Below, piece by piece: positions 8,772 to 17,454 of a stretch of DNA of 64,000 nucleotides. The notes beneath the pieces are model-generated. The model had not been told where the DNA came from, made no database searches, and was given only the letters and a program-made list of their open reading frames with translations. The first letter of the stretch is position 1; each line of letters starts with the position of its first letter. The position numbers and the translations under genes are program-made. The DNA lies in assembly GCA_020249285.1 (NCBI GenBank), contig JADCFX010000014.1:115405-179404 (forward strand). The letters run 5' to 3'. This DNA comes from Roseomonas sp. GTDB lineage: Bacteria; Pseudomonadota; Alphaproteobacteria; Acetobacterales; Acetobacteraceae.

Positions 8772-9521
8772 ATGGCGGCACGACGTATTCTGATCACCGG
8801 CGCGGCAAGCGGCATCGGCGCCGCCGCCGCCCGCGCCTTCGCCGCACCCGGCGTGGCGCTGATGCTGCACACGCGCGGCAATCGCGAAGCCCTGGCGCGT
8901 GTGGCCGCCGCCGCGCGGGAAAAAGGCGCGCAGGTCACCGAAGCCTTCGCCGATTTCACCGAAGCCGGGGCACCGGCGCGGGTGGTTGCGGAAAGCGTCT
9001 CCGCGCTCGGCGGCCTGGATGTGGTGGTGGCCAATGCCGGCTTTGCTGACCGCACGCCCATCGCCACGCTGACCGATTCCGGCTTCGCCAAAAGCCATGA
9101 GGCCATCACCTTCAGCCTATTGCGCCTGGCCCGCGCTGCCGCGCCGCATCTGGCAGCGGGCGAAGACCCGCGCCTGATTGCGGTTTCTTCCTTTGTGGCG
9201 CACCTGTTTCGCAATGATGTCACCACCTTCCCGGCCTCAGCCGCCGCCAAGGCAGCGGTGGAAGCGCTGGTGCGCGCCCTCGCCATTGAATGGGCGCCCA
9301 AGGTCACGGTGAATGCGGTGGTGCCTGGCTATACCCGCAAAGACCCCGGCGCCCATGCAGCGCTTTCCGCGGCGCAATGGGAGGAAATCACCGCGCGCAT
9401 CCCACTCCGGCGTCTGGGCACGCCAGATGATTTGGCGGCCACCATCGCCTTTCTTGCCTCACCAGGCGCGGGATACATCACCGGGCAATCCATCCATGTG
9501 AGCGGCGGGGTGGTGATGTGA
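8772..9521 (+). CDS. atypical SDR-family oxidoreductase
   Basis: This 249-residue short-chain dehydrogenase has the cofactor motif TGAASGIG, NAG at 88-90 and the C-terminal signature GYITGQSIHVSGG. The Ser of the catalytic set is present in AVSSF (about 140). The YxxxK motif reads SAAAK (156-160): the catalytic Tyr is Ser while the Lys is kept. Normal hydride transfer with Tyr as general acid is therefore doubtful. It is followed, with a TGATG overlap, by the WD40-cytochrome gene, which implies co-translation. Confidence 0.85.
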   Translation: MAARRILITGAASGIGAAAARAFAAPGVALMLHTRGNREALARVAAAAREKGAQVTEAFADFTEAGAPARVVAESVSALGGLDVVVANAGFADRTPIATLTDSGFAKSHEAITFSLLRLARAAAPHLAAGEDPRLIAVSSFVAHLFRNDVTTFPASAAAKAAVEALVRALAIEWAPKVTVNAVVPGYTRKDPGAHAALSAAQWEEITARIPLRRLGTPDDLAATIAFLASPGAGYITGQSIHVSGGVVM

Positions 9522-10777
9522 TGCTGCGCTTCTTCTGGGTGTTCTTGCTGCTTGCTGCGCCCGCAATGACGCAGGATTTAACCGGCCATGGAGGCCCGGT
9601 GCGCGCCGTGCTGCCGCTGCCGGATGGGCAGCACATTGTCTCTGCCGGTTTTGATCATGCGGTGATCCTGTGGGATGCCCGCGCCGGCCAGGCACGCGCC
9701 GTCGCGCGCTGGCATCGCGGCAGCGTCAATGCGCTGGTGCTTTTGCCCGATAGGCGGATCGCCAGCGCCGGAGAAGGTGGGCGCATCGCGCTTTGGGCGC
9801 CGGGGCTTGGCGCGGCGCCGGCGCAAGTGCTGGAAGGGCATACGGGGCAGATTGCGGGGCTTGCGTCGCATCGCGGGTTCTTGGCCTCGGCCGCCTGGGA
9901 TGGCACTGTCCGCCTTTGGCACCTTGCCGATGGCAGCGCGCAAATCCTGGAAGGCCATCGCGGCAATGTGAATGCAGTGGCCTTCCGCCCCGATGGCGCG
10001 CTGGTGAGCGCGGGCTTCGACGGCACCATCCGCCTTTGGGCCGCCAATGGCAGCAACCAAATCATCGCCGAAGCCGGCCTGCCCCTGAATGCGCTGATTG
10101 CCCTGCCCGATGGAGGCCTCGCCGCCGGCGGCGTGGATGGCGTTTTGCGCCTGATCACCCCCAATGGCGCCATGCGCGAAGTGGAAGCAGGTACCCGGCC
10201 CATTGTGGCGCTCAGCCTGGATGCGTCGGGGACGCGCTTGGCCGTGGCGTCCCTCGGCGGGAATGTGACGATCTGGGGCGTGGAGACAGCGCGCCTGCTG
10301 CACACGCTGGAAGGCCCGGGATTACCCGTGTGGTCCGTGGCCTTCGCCCCCGATGGGCGCCTGCTTTGGACCGGCGGCGCTGACCGCCAAGTGCGGCGCT
10401 GGGACGCGCTGAGCGGCCGCGCCATTGGCCCCATCGCCGCGCCCGCCACAACCGACCTGCCGCAAGGGCTTGATGCGCATGGCGCACAAGTCTTTCGCGC
10501 CTGCAGCGCCTGCCACGCCCTGACCCCCGATGCAGGCCCAATGGCCGGGCCGCATCTTTACGGCATTTTCGGCCGACGCATGGGGTCCCTGCCCGGCTAT
10601 GCCTATTCCGAACGCCTCGCGCGCGGGGATATCACCTGGGACGCGACAACCATCGGCGATCTATTCACGCGCGGGCCGGATGTAGTGACGCCGGGGACGA
10701 AAATGCCGGTGCAGCGCGTGGATAATGCGGAAGATTTGGCGGCGCTGCTGCGGTTTTTGGAACAGGTGACGAGGTAG
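9521..10777 (+). CDS. WD40 beta-propeller fused to class I cytochrome c, exported
   Basis: This protein of about 418 residues has a short signal peptide (MLRFFWVFLLLAAPAMTQ), then about seven WD40 repeats (for example SAGFDHAVILWDARAG, SAAWDGTVRLWHLADG, SAGFDGTIRLWAANG, TGGADRQVRRWDALSG). The C-terminal cytochrome c domain has heme motif CSACH and likely axial Met in PGTKMPVQ. It should be a periplasmic electron carrier tethered to a protein-binding propeller. Redox partners are not apparent. ATG at 9521 overlaps the SDR stop; a GTG at 9518 is the alternative. The same fold pair occurs in some proteobacterial hypothetical proteins of unknown role. Confidence 0.87.
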   Translation: MLRFFWVFLLLAAPAMTQDLTGHGGPVRAVLPLPDGQHIVSAGFDHAVILWDARAGQARAVARWHRGSVNALVLLPDRRIASAGEGGRIALWAPGLGAAPAQVLEGHTGQIAGLASHRGFLASAAWDGTVRLWHLADGSAQILEGHRGNVNAVAFRPDGALVSAGFDGTIRLWAANGSNQIIAEAGLPLNALIALPDGGLAAGGVDGVLRLITPNGAMREVEAGTRPIVALSLDASGTRLAVASLGGNVTIWGVETARLLHTLEGPGLPVWSVAFAPDGRLLWTGGADRQVRRWDALSGRAIGPIAAPATTDLPQGLDAHGAQVFRACSACHALTPDAGPMAGPHLYGIFGRRMGSLPGYAYSERLARGDITWDATTIGDLFTRGPDVVTPGTKMPVQRVDNAEDLAALLRFLEQVTR

Positions 10778-10783
10778 AAAACC

Positions 10784-10805
10784 GGGGGCTCGGCCCAAAG
10801 CCCCC
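10784..10805. terminator. hairpin between convergent genes
   Basis: GGGGGCT and AGCCCCC form a 7-bp stem with an 8-nt loop, 7 bp after the WD40-cytochrome stop and 10 bp before the stop of the convergent hydrolase. There is no strong T-tract on either side, so intrinsic termination would be modest. Confidence 0.5.
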
Positions 10806-10814
10806 CGCCAGGAC

Positions 10815-11618
10815 TCAGCCTACCAAAAACCTCAACACCGCTGCGTTGAAATCAGCCGGATTATCCGCCTGCACACTATGCGCGGCGCGCGCAATCGTCA
10901 CGCGCTGCGCATTGGGCATCACACCTTCCAAGGCATCCAGAATGCGCCCGAATTGCGGTTGGGATTGATCACCCCCCACCAGCAGCGTGCGCACCGCAAT
11001 CCCCGCTGCCTCCGCCCGCGCATAGGGCTTACGCTGTTCCTTGATCTGTCCAAGCAACGTCGTGGCATTATCGCGATTGACTGTCTTGCGCGCCTCAGAA
11101 CGCTTTTCCCAAGCACCCGGCCCGCCCGTATGTTCGGCAACAACCGTCAGGCCTTCTTCAATCTTGCCTTCGCCGATCAACGCCGCAGCGCGCGCAAAGG
11201 CCGATGCCTGATTGCCGGCGGGCGGCGCGCCACCCAGGCTTTCATCCAATTCGCCGCCTGGTTCCAGCAGCACCACCGATGCCAATAGTTCCGGATGATG
11301 CTGCGCCACGCGAAAGGCGATATGCCCACCGCGCGAATGGCCAATCAGATGCACCTTCCCCTTGCCAAGCCCACGAATGAATCCCGCCGCATCCGCCATA
11401 TGCCGCGCAATGGTGAAATCCCCATCTTCGCGCCACTTATCCGGCCAGCAATGGCGCAGGCTGATCGAAACCGCGTGATACTTTGCGCCAAAAGCCTCCA
11501 TCTGCCCCGCGAAGGAACGCTGATCCCCCAAAGTGCCATGCACCATAACCACGGGCGTGCCACTGCCGGCTTCGGCATAGGCAATCGGGTAACCATCAAC
11601 GGTCATTGTCGGCATCAC
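10815..11618 (-). CDS. alpha/beta hydrolase
   Basis: This 267-residue cytosolic alpha/beta-fold hydrolase has the oxyanion region VVMVHGTLGDQRSF, nucleophile elbow GHSRGG, probable acid in LLVGGDQSQP and His in ARAAHSVQADNP. It has no signal peptide. It lies 7 bp downstream of pdxJ on the same strand and may be read with the pdx genes, but nothing in the sequence ties it to vitamin B6 synthesis. The exact substrate is unknown. Confidence 0.8.
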   Translation of the reverse strand: MMPTMTVDGYPIAYAEAGSGTPVVMVHGTLGDQRSFAGQMEAFGAKYHAVSISLRHCWPDKWREDGDFTIARHMADAAGFIRGLGKGKVHLIGHSRGGHIAFRVAQHHPELLASVVLLEPGGELDESLGGAPPAGNQASAFARAAALIGEGKIEEGLTVVAEHTGGPGAWEKRSEARKTVNRDNATTLLGQIKEQRKPYARAEAAGIAVRTLLVGGDQSQPQFGRILDALEGVMPNAQRVTIARAAHSVQADNPADFNAAVLRFLVG

Positions 11619-11625
11619 ACTCTCC

Positions 11626-12357
11626 TCAAGCGCCGCGTGCGGCGGCGATCAGCGTCTTGAAACGACGTACCACAGCGGGCAGCCCTTCAAAAACGCTTTG
11701 TGAAATCAGGAAATGCCCGATGGAGATTTCCGTCACCTCCTCCATCCGGGCGATATCGGTCACCGTGTCATACGTCAGCCCATGCCCGGCATGACACAGC
11801 AATCCCGCACGCCGCGCTGCCGCAACACCCGCCTGCAGCCGCACCAATTGCGCGGGGCGATCCGCCACCGGCCCTTCGGCATAAGTGCCTGTGTGCAATT
11901 CAATCGCCACCGCGCCAATCGCGGCAGCCGCTTCAATCTGCGCCGCATCGGCCTCAATGAAAATGGATACGCGCACATTGGCAGCCCGCAGCCGCGCCAC
12001 GGCTTCGCGCAAGAATGGCCCGGCGCGCAGCACATCAAGCCCGCCTTCGGTTGTCAGTTCCGCGCGTTTTTCCGGCACAATGCAGCAATAGGGCGGGCGA
12101 ATGCGTTCCGCGAAAGCGACCATTTCCTCGGTCGCCGCCATTTCGAAATTAAGCGGTGCCGCGACCTCAGCACGGATGCGTTCCACATCACGATCCTTGA
12201 TGTGGCGGCGGTCCTCGCGCAGATGCACGGTAATGCCATCAGCACCGGCTTCCACCGCCATGCGTGAAGCCTCCACTGGGCAGGGATGCTGGCCACCGCG
12301 CGCATTGCGCAGTGTCGCCACATGATCAACATTCACCGATAGATCGAGATGCTTCAC
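11626..12357 (-). CDS. pdxJ: pyridoxine 5'-phosphate synthase
   Basis: PdxJ (243 residues) condenses 1-deoxy-xylulose 5-phosphate with 3-amino-2-oxopropyl phosphate to give pyridoxine 5'-phosphate. It begins [20 protein letters not shown], the strongly conserved N-terminal strand with the phosphate-binding region. Further motifs include [25 protein letters not shown], and GHGLTYDTV near the end. It overlaps the pdxA stop by 4 bp, giving the common pdxA-pdxJ pair. Length is typical. Confidence 0.96.
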   Translation of the reverse strand: MKHLDLSVNVDHVATLRNARGGQHPCPVEASRMAVEAGADGITVHLREDRRHIKDRDVERIRAEVAAPLNFEMAATEEMVAFAERIRPPYCCIVPEKRAELTTEGGLDVLRAGPFLREAVARLRAANVRVSIFIEADAAQIEAAAAIGAVAIELHTGTYAEGPVADRPAQLVRLQAGVAAARRAGLLCHAGHGLTYDTVTDIARMEEVTEISIGHFLISQSVFEGLPAVVRRFKTLIAAARGA

Positions 12358-13325
12358 GCCAAACCTCTCTTTGCAGCCAATTCACCCGCTAGCCTGATGG
12401 CCGCGATCAGCGAAGCGGGATCAGCCAGGCCCTTGCCGGCAATATCCAAAGCCGTGCCGTGATCAGGGCTGGTGCGAATGATTGAAAGCCCGAGCGTCAC
12501 ATTGACGCCGCCCGCCATATCAATCGTCTTGATCGGGATCAGCGCCTGGTCATGGTAATGGCAAATCGCCACGTCATAGCCAGGCCGCGCGAGTGCGGTG
12601 AACATGGTATCGGGCGGCATGGGGCCGCGCGCATCAATACCCTCAGCGCGTAGTGCCGCGATGGCAGGGGCGATGATGTCAATCTCCTCCCGCCCCATGG
12701 TGCCGGCTTCCCCGGCATGAGGGTTCAAGCCCGCAATCGCCAAGCGCGGCGCGGCAATGCCGAAATCGCGCTTGAGCGCGGCGGCCACGATGCGGGTGGT
12801 CTCCATAATCAGCGCTGGGTTTAGCCGCGCAATCGCCTTGGCCAGCGCTTCATGCACCGTCACCGGCACGACGCGCAGTTCCGGACAAGCCAGCATCATC
12901 ACGGGCGGCGCGCCCAGGCCGGCCAATTCGCCGAGAAATTCCGTATGGCCCGGATGTGGAAAGCCCGCCGCGGTCAAGCTTGCCTTCTGGATGGGGTTGG
13001 TCACCACGCCCGCCGCACGGCCTGATTTCGCGAAAGCGACCGCTTCCTCAATGGCCGCAATCACAGCGCTTGCATGGGCTGTGTTTGGCTTGCCGGGCAC
13101 CACAGGTGTGGCCAAAGGCCGATGCAGGATGGGCAGGGCCTGCGCGAAGACCGCGCTTGCTTCTTCTGGTCCGCTGATCCGCGCCACCGGCACGCCGAAA
13201 TCGCGCCCGGCATCATCAATCAGCGCAAAGCATGGCCCGCTGGCCCGCAAGGCGCGCCAGGCGCCGGCAGCGATTTCCGCGCCGATCCCGGCGGGCTCAC
13301 CCATGGTCAGGATCAGCGGCTTCAT
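12354..13325 (-). CDS. pdxA: 4-hydroxythreonine-4-phosphate dehydrogenase
   Basis: PdxA (323 residues) oxidises 4-phosphohydroxy-L-threonine in the step before PdxJ. The N-terminal signature [11 protein letters not shown] is present, as are HPGHTEFL (metal and substrate His), a [11 protein letters not shown] segment and the metal-binding [12 protein letters not shown] with [18 protein letters not shown]. Length and gene pairing with pdxJ are as expected for the DXP-dependent vitamin B6 pathway. Confidence 0.96.
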   Translation of the reverse strand: MKPLILTMGEPAGIGAEIAAGAWRALRASGPCFALIDDAGRDFGVPVARISGPEEASAVFAQALPILHRPLATPVVPGKPNTAHASAVIAAIEEAVAFAKSGRAAGVVTNPIQKASLTAAGFPHPGHTEFLGELAGLGAPPVMMLACPELRVVPVTVHEALAKAIARLNPALIMETTRIVAAALKRDFGIAAPRLAIAGLNPHAGEAGTMGREEIDIIAPAIAALRAEGIDARGPMPPDTMFTALARPGYDVAICHYHDQALIPIKTIDMAGGVNVTLGLSIIRTSPDHGTALDIAGKGLADPASLIAAIRLAGELAAKRGLA

Positions 13326-13340
13326 AGGGTGGTTCTAGCC

Positions 13341-13613
13341 CTATGCTCGGCGTGTGGCGAGGCTTTCCCCAGGCGTCACCACCACACGGCTGACACCAAT
13401 CACCTGCCCCAGATTGCCGGCAATCAGCGCCGCCATGCCGGGTTCCAGATCGAAGCAGGTGACGGTGATGTCCATATCCTCTCCGCTCCGACGAGCCTGG
13501 AACAGATCAGGCGTCACATCGCGCTTGGCGAAGGGCTGCAACAAGCGCGGCAGCAGGCCGGGGGAGGGCTCGGCGCGCAGATCAAAGCGCGTTTGCAAGG
13601 GGCTCGGGAGCAT
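13341..13613 (-). CDS. small ACT-like domain protein
   Basis: This 90-residue protein starts at ATG 13613 (MLPSPLQTRFDLRAEPSPG). The pattern FDLRAEPSPGLLPRLLQPFA, then DITVTCFDLEPGMAALIAG and a final IGVSRVVV strand, resembles a ferredoxin-like ACT fold of the kind found in regulatory subunits of amino-acid enzymes. It sits 15 bp upstream of pdxA. The open frame continues to 13730, but the extra N-terminal part is Pro/Arg-rich and looks non-structural. Ligand and partner are unknown. The fold assignment is by pattern only. Confidence 0.6.
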   Translation of the reverse strand: MLPSPLQTRFDLRAEPSPGLLPRLLQPFAKRDVTPDLFQARRSGEDMDITVTCFDLEPGMAALIAGNLGQVIGVSRVVVTPGESLATRRA

Positions 13614-13989
13614 GGGACGGGTCCGGTTCAGGGTGGCGGGGCGGGCAAGAAAGGGCGGCCGACCGGCAAGGCGCGCAGACCCGAAGCCCGGCGCCTTAGG
13701 CGGCCGCGGCGGTAATTCGGAAAAGAACAACCCTGAGAACCATGGCGCAGGTTTAGCACAACCTGCCGCCCAGTCAAAAAAAATACGGCGTGGCTCGGGG
13801 GAAGCCGCGCCGTGAGAGTGTCACGACTAAAGGAGGAGAAGCTATACTGAGGGGCGGAAAATCACCCGGCCCGCGTATTTCTTGTGGCGCGAAAATGCCA
13901 AGGCGCTATTGATCTGCCGCAAATACCCAGTCTGGCGCGGCTGCCATGGGGCGGCCGGCCCATCACAGGCAATTCAGGAGAGAGATTTC
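13614..13989. other. intergenic region with two hairpins between the ACT-like gene and phbB
   Basis: This 376-bp divergent intergenic region holds a perfect 7-bp hairpin (GCAGGTT at 13747-13753 with AACCTGC at 13760-13766) and a longer 11-bp hairpin at 13785-13813. It also has an AGGAGGAG run near 13835 that precedes no ATG, and the phbB ribosome-binding site just before 13990. I see no further gene here. Confidence 0.55.
13776..13813 (-). terminator. minus-strand intrinsic terminator or attenuator
   Basis: The arms 13785-13795 and 13803-13813 form an 11-bp stem with one G-T wobble and a 7-nt loop. Read on the minus strand, the stem is followed directly by eight T residues (13783-13776). That is a strong intrinsic-terminator shape lying upstream of the ACT-like/pdxA/pdxJ operon, with no recognisable minus-strand gene before it. 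Confidence 0.6.
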
Positions 13990-14712
13990 ATGGCGCGTGT
14001 TGCACTTGTTACCGGTGGCCAAAGAGGCATTGGCGCCGCCATCAGCGAAGGGCTGAAGGCAGCGGGCCGGACCGTGGTCGCTTCCTATGCCGGCAATGAT
14101 GCGGCGGCGAAGGCGTTTACCGATCACACCGGTATTCCCTGCTATAAATTCGATGTCGCCGACTACGCGCAATGCGCGGAAGCCATCGCGAAAATCGAAG
14201 CCGAAGTGGGGCCGATTGAAATCCTGGTGAACAATGCGGGCATCACGCGCGATGCCACCATGCGCAAGCTGAACCGCGACATGTGGGACGCGGTGATGGA
14301 TACAAACCTTGGTTCCTGCTACAATCTTTGCAAGCTGGTCTGGGAAGGCATGAATGCGCGCAAGTTTGGCCGCATCGTCAATATCGGCTCCGTGAATGGC
14401 CAGGCCGGGCAATATGGCCAGGTGAATTACGCCGCCGCGAAATCCGGCATTCATGGCTTCACCAAGGCGCTTGCGCAGGAAGGTGCCAAGCTTGGCATTA
14501 CCGTGAATGCAGTGGCACCCGGTTATGTTGATACCGAAATGGTGCGCGCCGTGCCGCCCGATGTTCTGGAAAAGATCATCGCCCGCATCCCGCGCGGCCG
14601 GCTTGGCAAGGCCGAGGATATCGCCCGCGGCGTGGTCTTCCTGACCGCCGATGATGCGGATTTCGTCACCGGGTCCACGCTGTCCATCAATGGCGGTCAG
14701 CATATGTATTGA
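13990..14712 (+). CDS. phbB: NADPH-dependent acetoacetyl-CoA reductase
   Basis: This 240-residue SDR reduces acetoacetyl-CoA to (R)-3-hydroxybutyryl-CoA for polyhydroxyalkanoate synthesis. It begins MARVALVTGGQRGIGAAIS and keeps NNAGITRDATMRKL, the catalytic Tyr-Lys in NYAAAKSGIHGFTKALAQE, and the C-terminus TGSTLSINGGQHMY typical of PhbB. ATG at 13990 follows AGGAGAGAG; the longer frame from 13882 is rejected. No PHA synthase or thiolase partner is adjacent, so the gene stands alone. Confidence 0.93.
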   Translation: MARVALVTGGQRGIGAAISEGLKAAGRTVVASYAGNDAAAKAFTDHTGIPCYKFDVADYAQCAEAIAKIEAEVGPIEILVNNAGITRDATMRKLNRDMWDAVMDTNLGSCYNLCKLVWEGMNARKFGRIVNIGSVNGQAGQYGQVNYAAAKSGIHGFTKALAQEGAKLGITVNAVAPGYVDTEMVRAVPPDVLEKIIARIPRGRLGKAEDIARGVVFLTADDADFVTGSTLSINGGQHMY

Positions 14713-14789
14713 TATGGGAGGAGGTATGTTGCCCCCTTTCCCAAACCCGGCGCCATGGCATGCTTGCCCTTTGAAGAAGGGGAAATGCC

Positions 14790-15431
14790 ATGGGCTACGC
14801 CATACTTGCTTTCGATGGTGCCGATAAAACCCGCCGCGCCGCGGCGATGGACCGCCACAGGGCGGTGATCAGCCGTTGGGCTGAGGATGGGCGGATGCCT
14901 TTCGGCACGCCGCTTTTCACCGCTGAATGGGTGCCTTCCGGGTCGCTCATGATCCTGGATGTGCCGGATATGGCCGGCGCTCAGGCTTATCTCTCGGAAG
15001 AACCCTTTTCGGTGGAAGGCGTCTGGGGGGATATCCGCATCCTGCCCTTCCGCATCGCCACGCTACCCTATCAGCGCCTGCCTAAACCGGGCGATCCGGT
15101 GACGTCCACCCGCACCCATACGGTTGCCATCGCCTATGATGGCACGGATGCCGAGGCCCCCGCCCGTCGGCAAGCGGCGCGAGAGGCGCATATCGCGCGC
15201 ATGCAGCCCATGGCAGCCGATGGAACTTTGGCGGTTGGTGGCGCCATTCTGGATGAGGCCGGAAGCCGCATGATCGGCTCCATCACCGTCACGCGCCATG
15301 CAAGCGATGAAGCCGCCCGCGCCTGGATGGCCGAAGACCCCTATGTGACGGGCCGCGTTTGGCAGGACATTACGCTGCATGCCACGCGCCTGGCCGCACT
15401 TCCCTATCGGCCCTTACCCGGGGGTGCCTGA
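14790..15431 (+). CDS. tandem YCII-domain protein
   Basis: This 213-residue protein holds two YCII-type ferredoxin-like domains. The first covers about residues 1-95 (YAILAFDGADKTR, RHRAVISRW, GSLMILDVPDMAGAQAYLSE). The second covers about 105-205 (HTVAIAYDGTD, REAHIARMQPM, AARAWMAEDPYVTGRVWQDI). YCII proteins are small proteins with a conserved His-Asp pair, often annotated with dehydrochlorinase-like chemistry, but most are uncharacterised. Its stop overlaps the start of the carboxymuconolactone decarboxylase-like gene, so the two are translationally linked. Confidence 0.8.
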   Translation: MGYAILAFDGADKTRRAAAMDRHRAVISRWAEDGRMPFGTPLFTAEWVPSGSLMILDVPDMAGAQAYLSEEPFSVEGVWGDIRILPFRIATLPYQRLPKPGDPVTSTRTHTVAIAYDGTDAEAPARRQAAREAHIARMQPMAADGTLAVGGAILDEAGSRMIGSITVTRHASDEAARAWMAEDPYVTGRVWQDITLHATRLAALPYRPLPGGA

Positions 15432-15811
15432 TGGCGCTGGTTGAATATGCCGATGCCGTGCCCGAGGTGCGCGCAGTATTTGATGACATCAAGGCGACGC
15501 GCGGTGTGGCTGATGTCAATAATTTCTGGAAGGCGCTGGCGGCGCATCCGCCCACGCTGAAGCGCACCTGGGAAAGCCTGAAGCAGGTGATGGCGCCAGG
15601 TGCGCTCGACCCACTCACCAAGGAAATGTTGTATCTCGCGGCCTCAGCCACGGCGGGTTGCGCCTATTGCACCGCATCCCACACGGCGGCCGCCAAAGCC
15701 AAGGGGATGACAGACGCGATGCATGGCGAATTACTGGCCGTGCTTGGCATGGCGGCAGAAACCAACCGTCTGGCGGAAGCGCTCCGTGTGCCGATAGATC
15801 CCGGGCTGTAA
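15431..15811 (+). CDS. carboxymuconolactone decarboxylase / AhpD-like protein
   Basis: This 126-residue CMD-family protein has the AhpD-like redox motif in AGCAYCTASHTAAAKAKG (CxxC followed by His three residues later). It contains VNNFWKALAAHPPTLKRTW and DPLTKEMLYLAASAT, typical of the family. Such proteins act as peroxidase partners or alkylhydroperoxidases. The one-base overlap with the YCII gene upstream (start at 15431) suggests a joint product. Confidence 0.87.
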   Translation: MALVEYADAVPEVRAVFDDIKATRGVADVNNFWKALAAHPPTLKRTWESLKQVMAPGALDPLTKEMLYLAASATAGCAYCTASHTAAAKAKGMTDAMHGELLAVLGMAAETNRLAEALRVPIDPGL

Positions 15812-15822
15812 AGCCCAATAAA

Positions 15823-15850
15823 AAACCCCGAGGGTCGCCCCTCGAGGTTT
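15823..15850. terminator. bidirectional intrinsic terminator
   Basis: The arms 15823-15834 and 15839-15850 form a 12-bp stem with one mismatch and a 4-nt loop (TCGC), placed between the convergent CMD gene and the BI-1 gene. On the minus strand the stem runs into a TTTTTT-rich tail (15825-15817), so it is stronger for the BI-1 gene. Confidence 0.8.
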
Positions 15851-15874
15851 CTGATCAAGACCTGAAGGCCCCGA

Positions 15875-16657
15875 TCAATTGTTGTTGCGCTGACCCATGA
15901 AGGAAAGCAGCAGCTGGAACAGGTTGACGAAGTTCAGGTACAGGCCAAGCGCATCCATCACGCTCCGCTTGCCGGCTTCATCCGTGCCTTCCGCATAGGC
16001 GAATTGCAGGTAATCCGCCTTGATGCGCTGCGTGTCATAGGCCGTGAGGCCAACAAACACGACCACGCCGATCACGCTGATCGCAAAGGCCAGCGCCGAA
16101 GACGCCAGGAAGATATTGACCAGACCCGCGATTAGGATGCCGATCAGGCCCATGATCATGAAGCTGCCAAAGCGCGTCAGATCCGCCTTGGTGGTGTAGC
16201 CATACAAGCTCACCGCCGCGAACATGGACGCGGTGATGAAGAAGGTGGTGGCAATCGACTGGCCGGTGTAGCGCAGAAAGATGTTCGAAAGGCTCGCACC
16301 CATACAGGCGGCGAATACCCAGAACAGCGCCTGCGTCGCAGGGCGCGAGAGCTTATTGATGCCAAAGGACAGCACCAGGATGAAGGCGAGCGGTGAGAGC
16401 ATCGCGGCCCAGCCCAGAATGGTCGGCTCCAGAATGCGCGCGCCATTGGCAGCGCGGGTCACGGACCAGAACATCTGTTGCAGCTCAGGCGAATTGCCGA
16501 TCACATAGGCAACAATGCCGGTGACCAGCAGGCCGGAAGCCATCCAGTTATAGACGCGGAGCATATATGCCCGCAGCCCGGCATCAATCGCCGCGGCATC
16601 GGCTGCGACGGGGCGACCCCAGCCGGTCGTGTAACGCATGTCGGGACCAGAGGCCAT
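15875..16657 (-). CDS. Bax inhibitor-1 / YccA family membrane protein
   Basis: This 260-residue integral membrane protein of the TMBIM/BI-1 family has about seven hydrophobic segments: AYMLRVYNWMASGLLVTGIV, then AAMLSPLAFILVLSFGI, ATQALFWVFAACMGASLSN, ATTFFITASMFAAVSLYGY, FMIMGLIGILIAGLVNIFLA, FAISVIGVVVFVGLTAYDT, and a C-terminal FLNFVNLFQLLLSF. The AYDTQRIK segment is a BI-1 hallmark. Members are thought to be pH-sensitive calcium-leak channels or membrane-stress proteins. ATG at 16657 is preferred to an upstream start. Confidence 0.93.
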   Translation of the reverse strand: MASGPDMRYTTGWGRPVAADAAAIDAGLRAYMLRVYNWMASGLLVTGIVAYVIGNSPELQQMFWSVTRAANGARILEPTILGWAAMLSPLAFILVLSFGINKLSRPATQALFWVFAACMGASLSNIFLRYTGQSIATTFFITASMFAAVSLYGYTTKADLTRFGSFMIMGLIGILIAGLVNIFLASSALAFAISVIGVVVFVGLTAYDTQRIKADYLQFAYAEGTDEAGKRSVMDALGLYLNFVNLFQLLLSFMGQRNNN

Positions 16658-16737
16658 GACGAGACAGACTCCTAAATGGCGGGGATGATTCCCCTTGAAT
16701 GGATAATATGGAGATTTCGTAATCCAAATCAATAGGG

Positions 16738-16768
16738 GGGCGCCCACCGGTCAAACCAGCGGGCGCCC
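16738..16768 (-). terminator. hairpin after lipoprotein gene
   Basis: GGGCGCCC at 16738-16745 pairs with GGGCGCCC at 16761-16768 (a self-complementary 8-mer) just after the stop of the minus-strand lipoprotein gene. Reading on, the minus strand has only a few T residues, so it may work as a weak terminator. Confidence 0.5.
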
Positions 16769-16776
16769 TGGCCCGA

Positions 16777-17367
16777 TCAACGCTCTGGCCGCTCCACGCG
16801 GATGGCGACAGCTTCGGCAATGGCGACATCCACGCGGTCACCAACGCTTAGGGTCTTCAGAAATTCGCGCAGTTCAGGGGCGCGGACAGCCACCGTGCGC
16901 TCCACGCGGGACGGGCCAACAAAACTTACGGTGTTGTTGGCGGTATCCACGGCGGTAATGCGCACCTGGGCGCGGGTTGCGGCGGCGACGCCAGCGGCGG
17001 GGCGGGCACCAGGCTCAGCGCGGGCGGCGCCAACCATGGTTTCAGGTTCCATCCGGCTGCCGCGGGGGGCCATGCGGACGGCGACGGCTTCCTCATAATG
17101 CAGCCGCACGCGGTCGCCACGGCGGATTTGATCGAAATTGCGGACTTCCGGGCCAAGCTGCAGGGTTTGCGGCTTGTTATCCGGGCCGCGGACCACAATG
17201 GTCCTATTGCGGGCATCCACCCGATCCACCGCCGCCACCATTTCACGCGTGGTGGAGACTACCACTGGCGGTTCGGGCTCCGGCGTGGCGCAGCCGATCA
17301 GCGCCAGCAGCGGCAGGGCAAGCATGGCGCCTTGGCGAAGGCGCGTTGCGAGGCTTGTGAACTTCAT
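16777..17367 (-). CDS. putative lipoprotein with two OB-like repeats
   Basis: This 196-residue protein starts at 17367 with a lipoprotein signal peptide (lipobox LIGC). The mature part has two similar beta-rich units: AAVDRVDARNRTIVVRGPDN with VGDRVRLHYEEAVAVRM-like ending (RRGDRVRLHYEEAVAVRM), and ITAVDTANNTVSFVGPSRV ending LSVGDRVDVAIAEAVAIRVE. This is an internal duplication, separated by an Ala/Pro-rich linker. It is probably anchored to the outer membrane. The family is not recognised and the function is unknown. Confidence 0.72.
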   Translation of the reverse strand: MKFTSLATRLRQGAMLALPLLALIGCATPEPEPPVVVSTTREMVAAVDRVDARNRTIVVRGPDNKPQTLQLGPEVRNFDQIRRGDRVRLHYEEAVAVRMAPRGSRMEPETMVGAARAEPGARPAAGVAAATRAQVRITAVDTANNTVSFVGPSRVERTVAVRAPELREFLKTLSVGDRVDVAIAEAVAIRVERPER

Positions 17368-17454
17368 TTGGCTTTCCTTCCTCTGGGCCAATTTTCATTG
17401 GCCGAGTTTTAACGATGCCTCAATAAACCAAAGGCGCTCGGCGGGCTACTGCTT

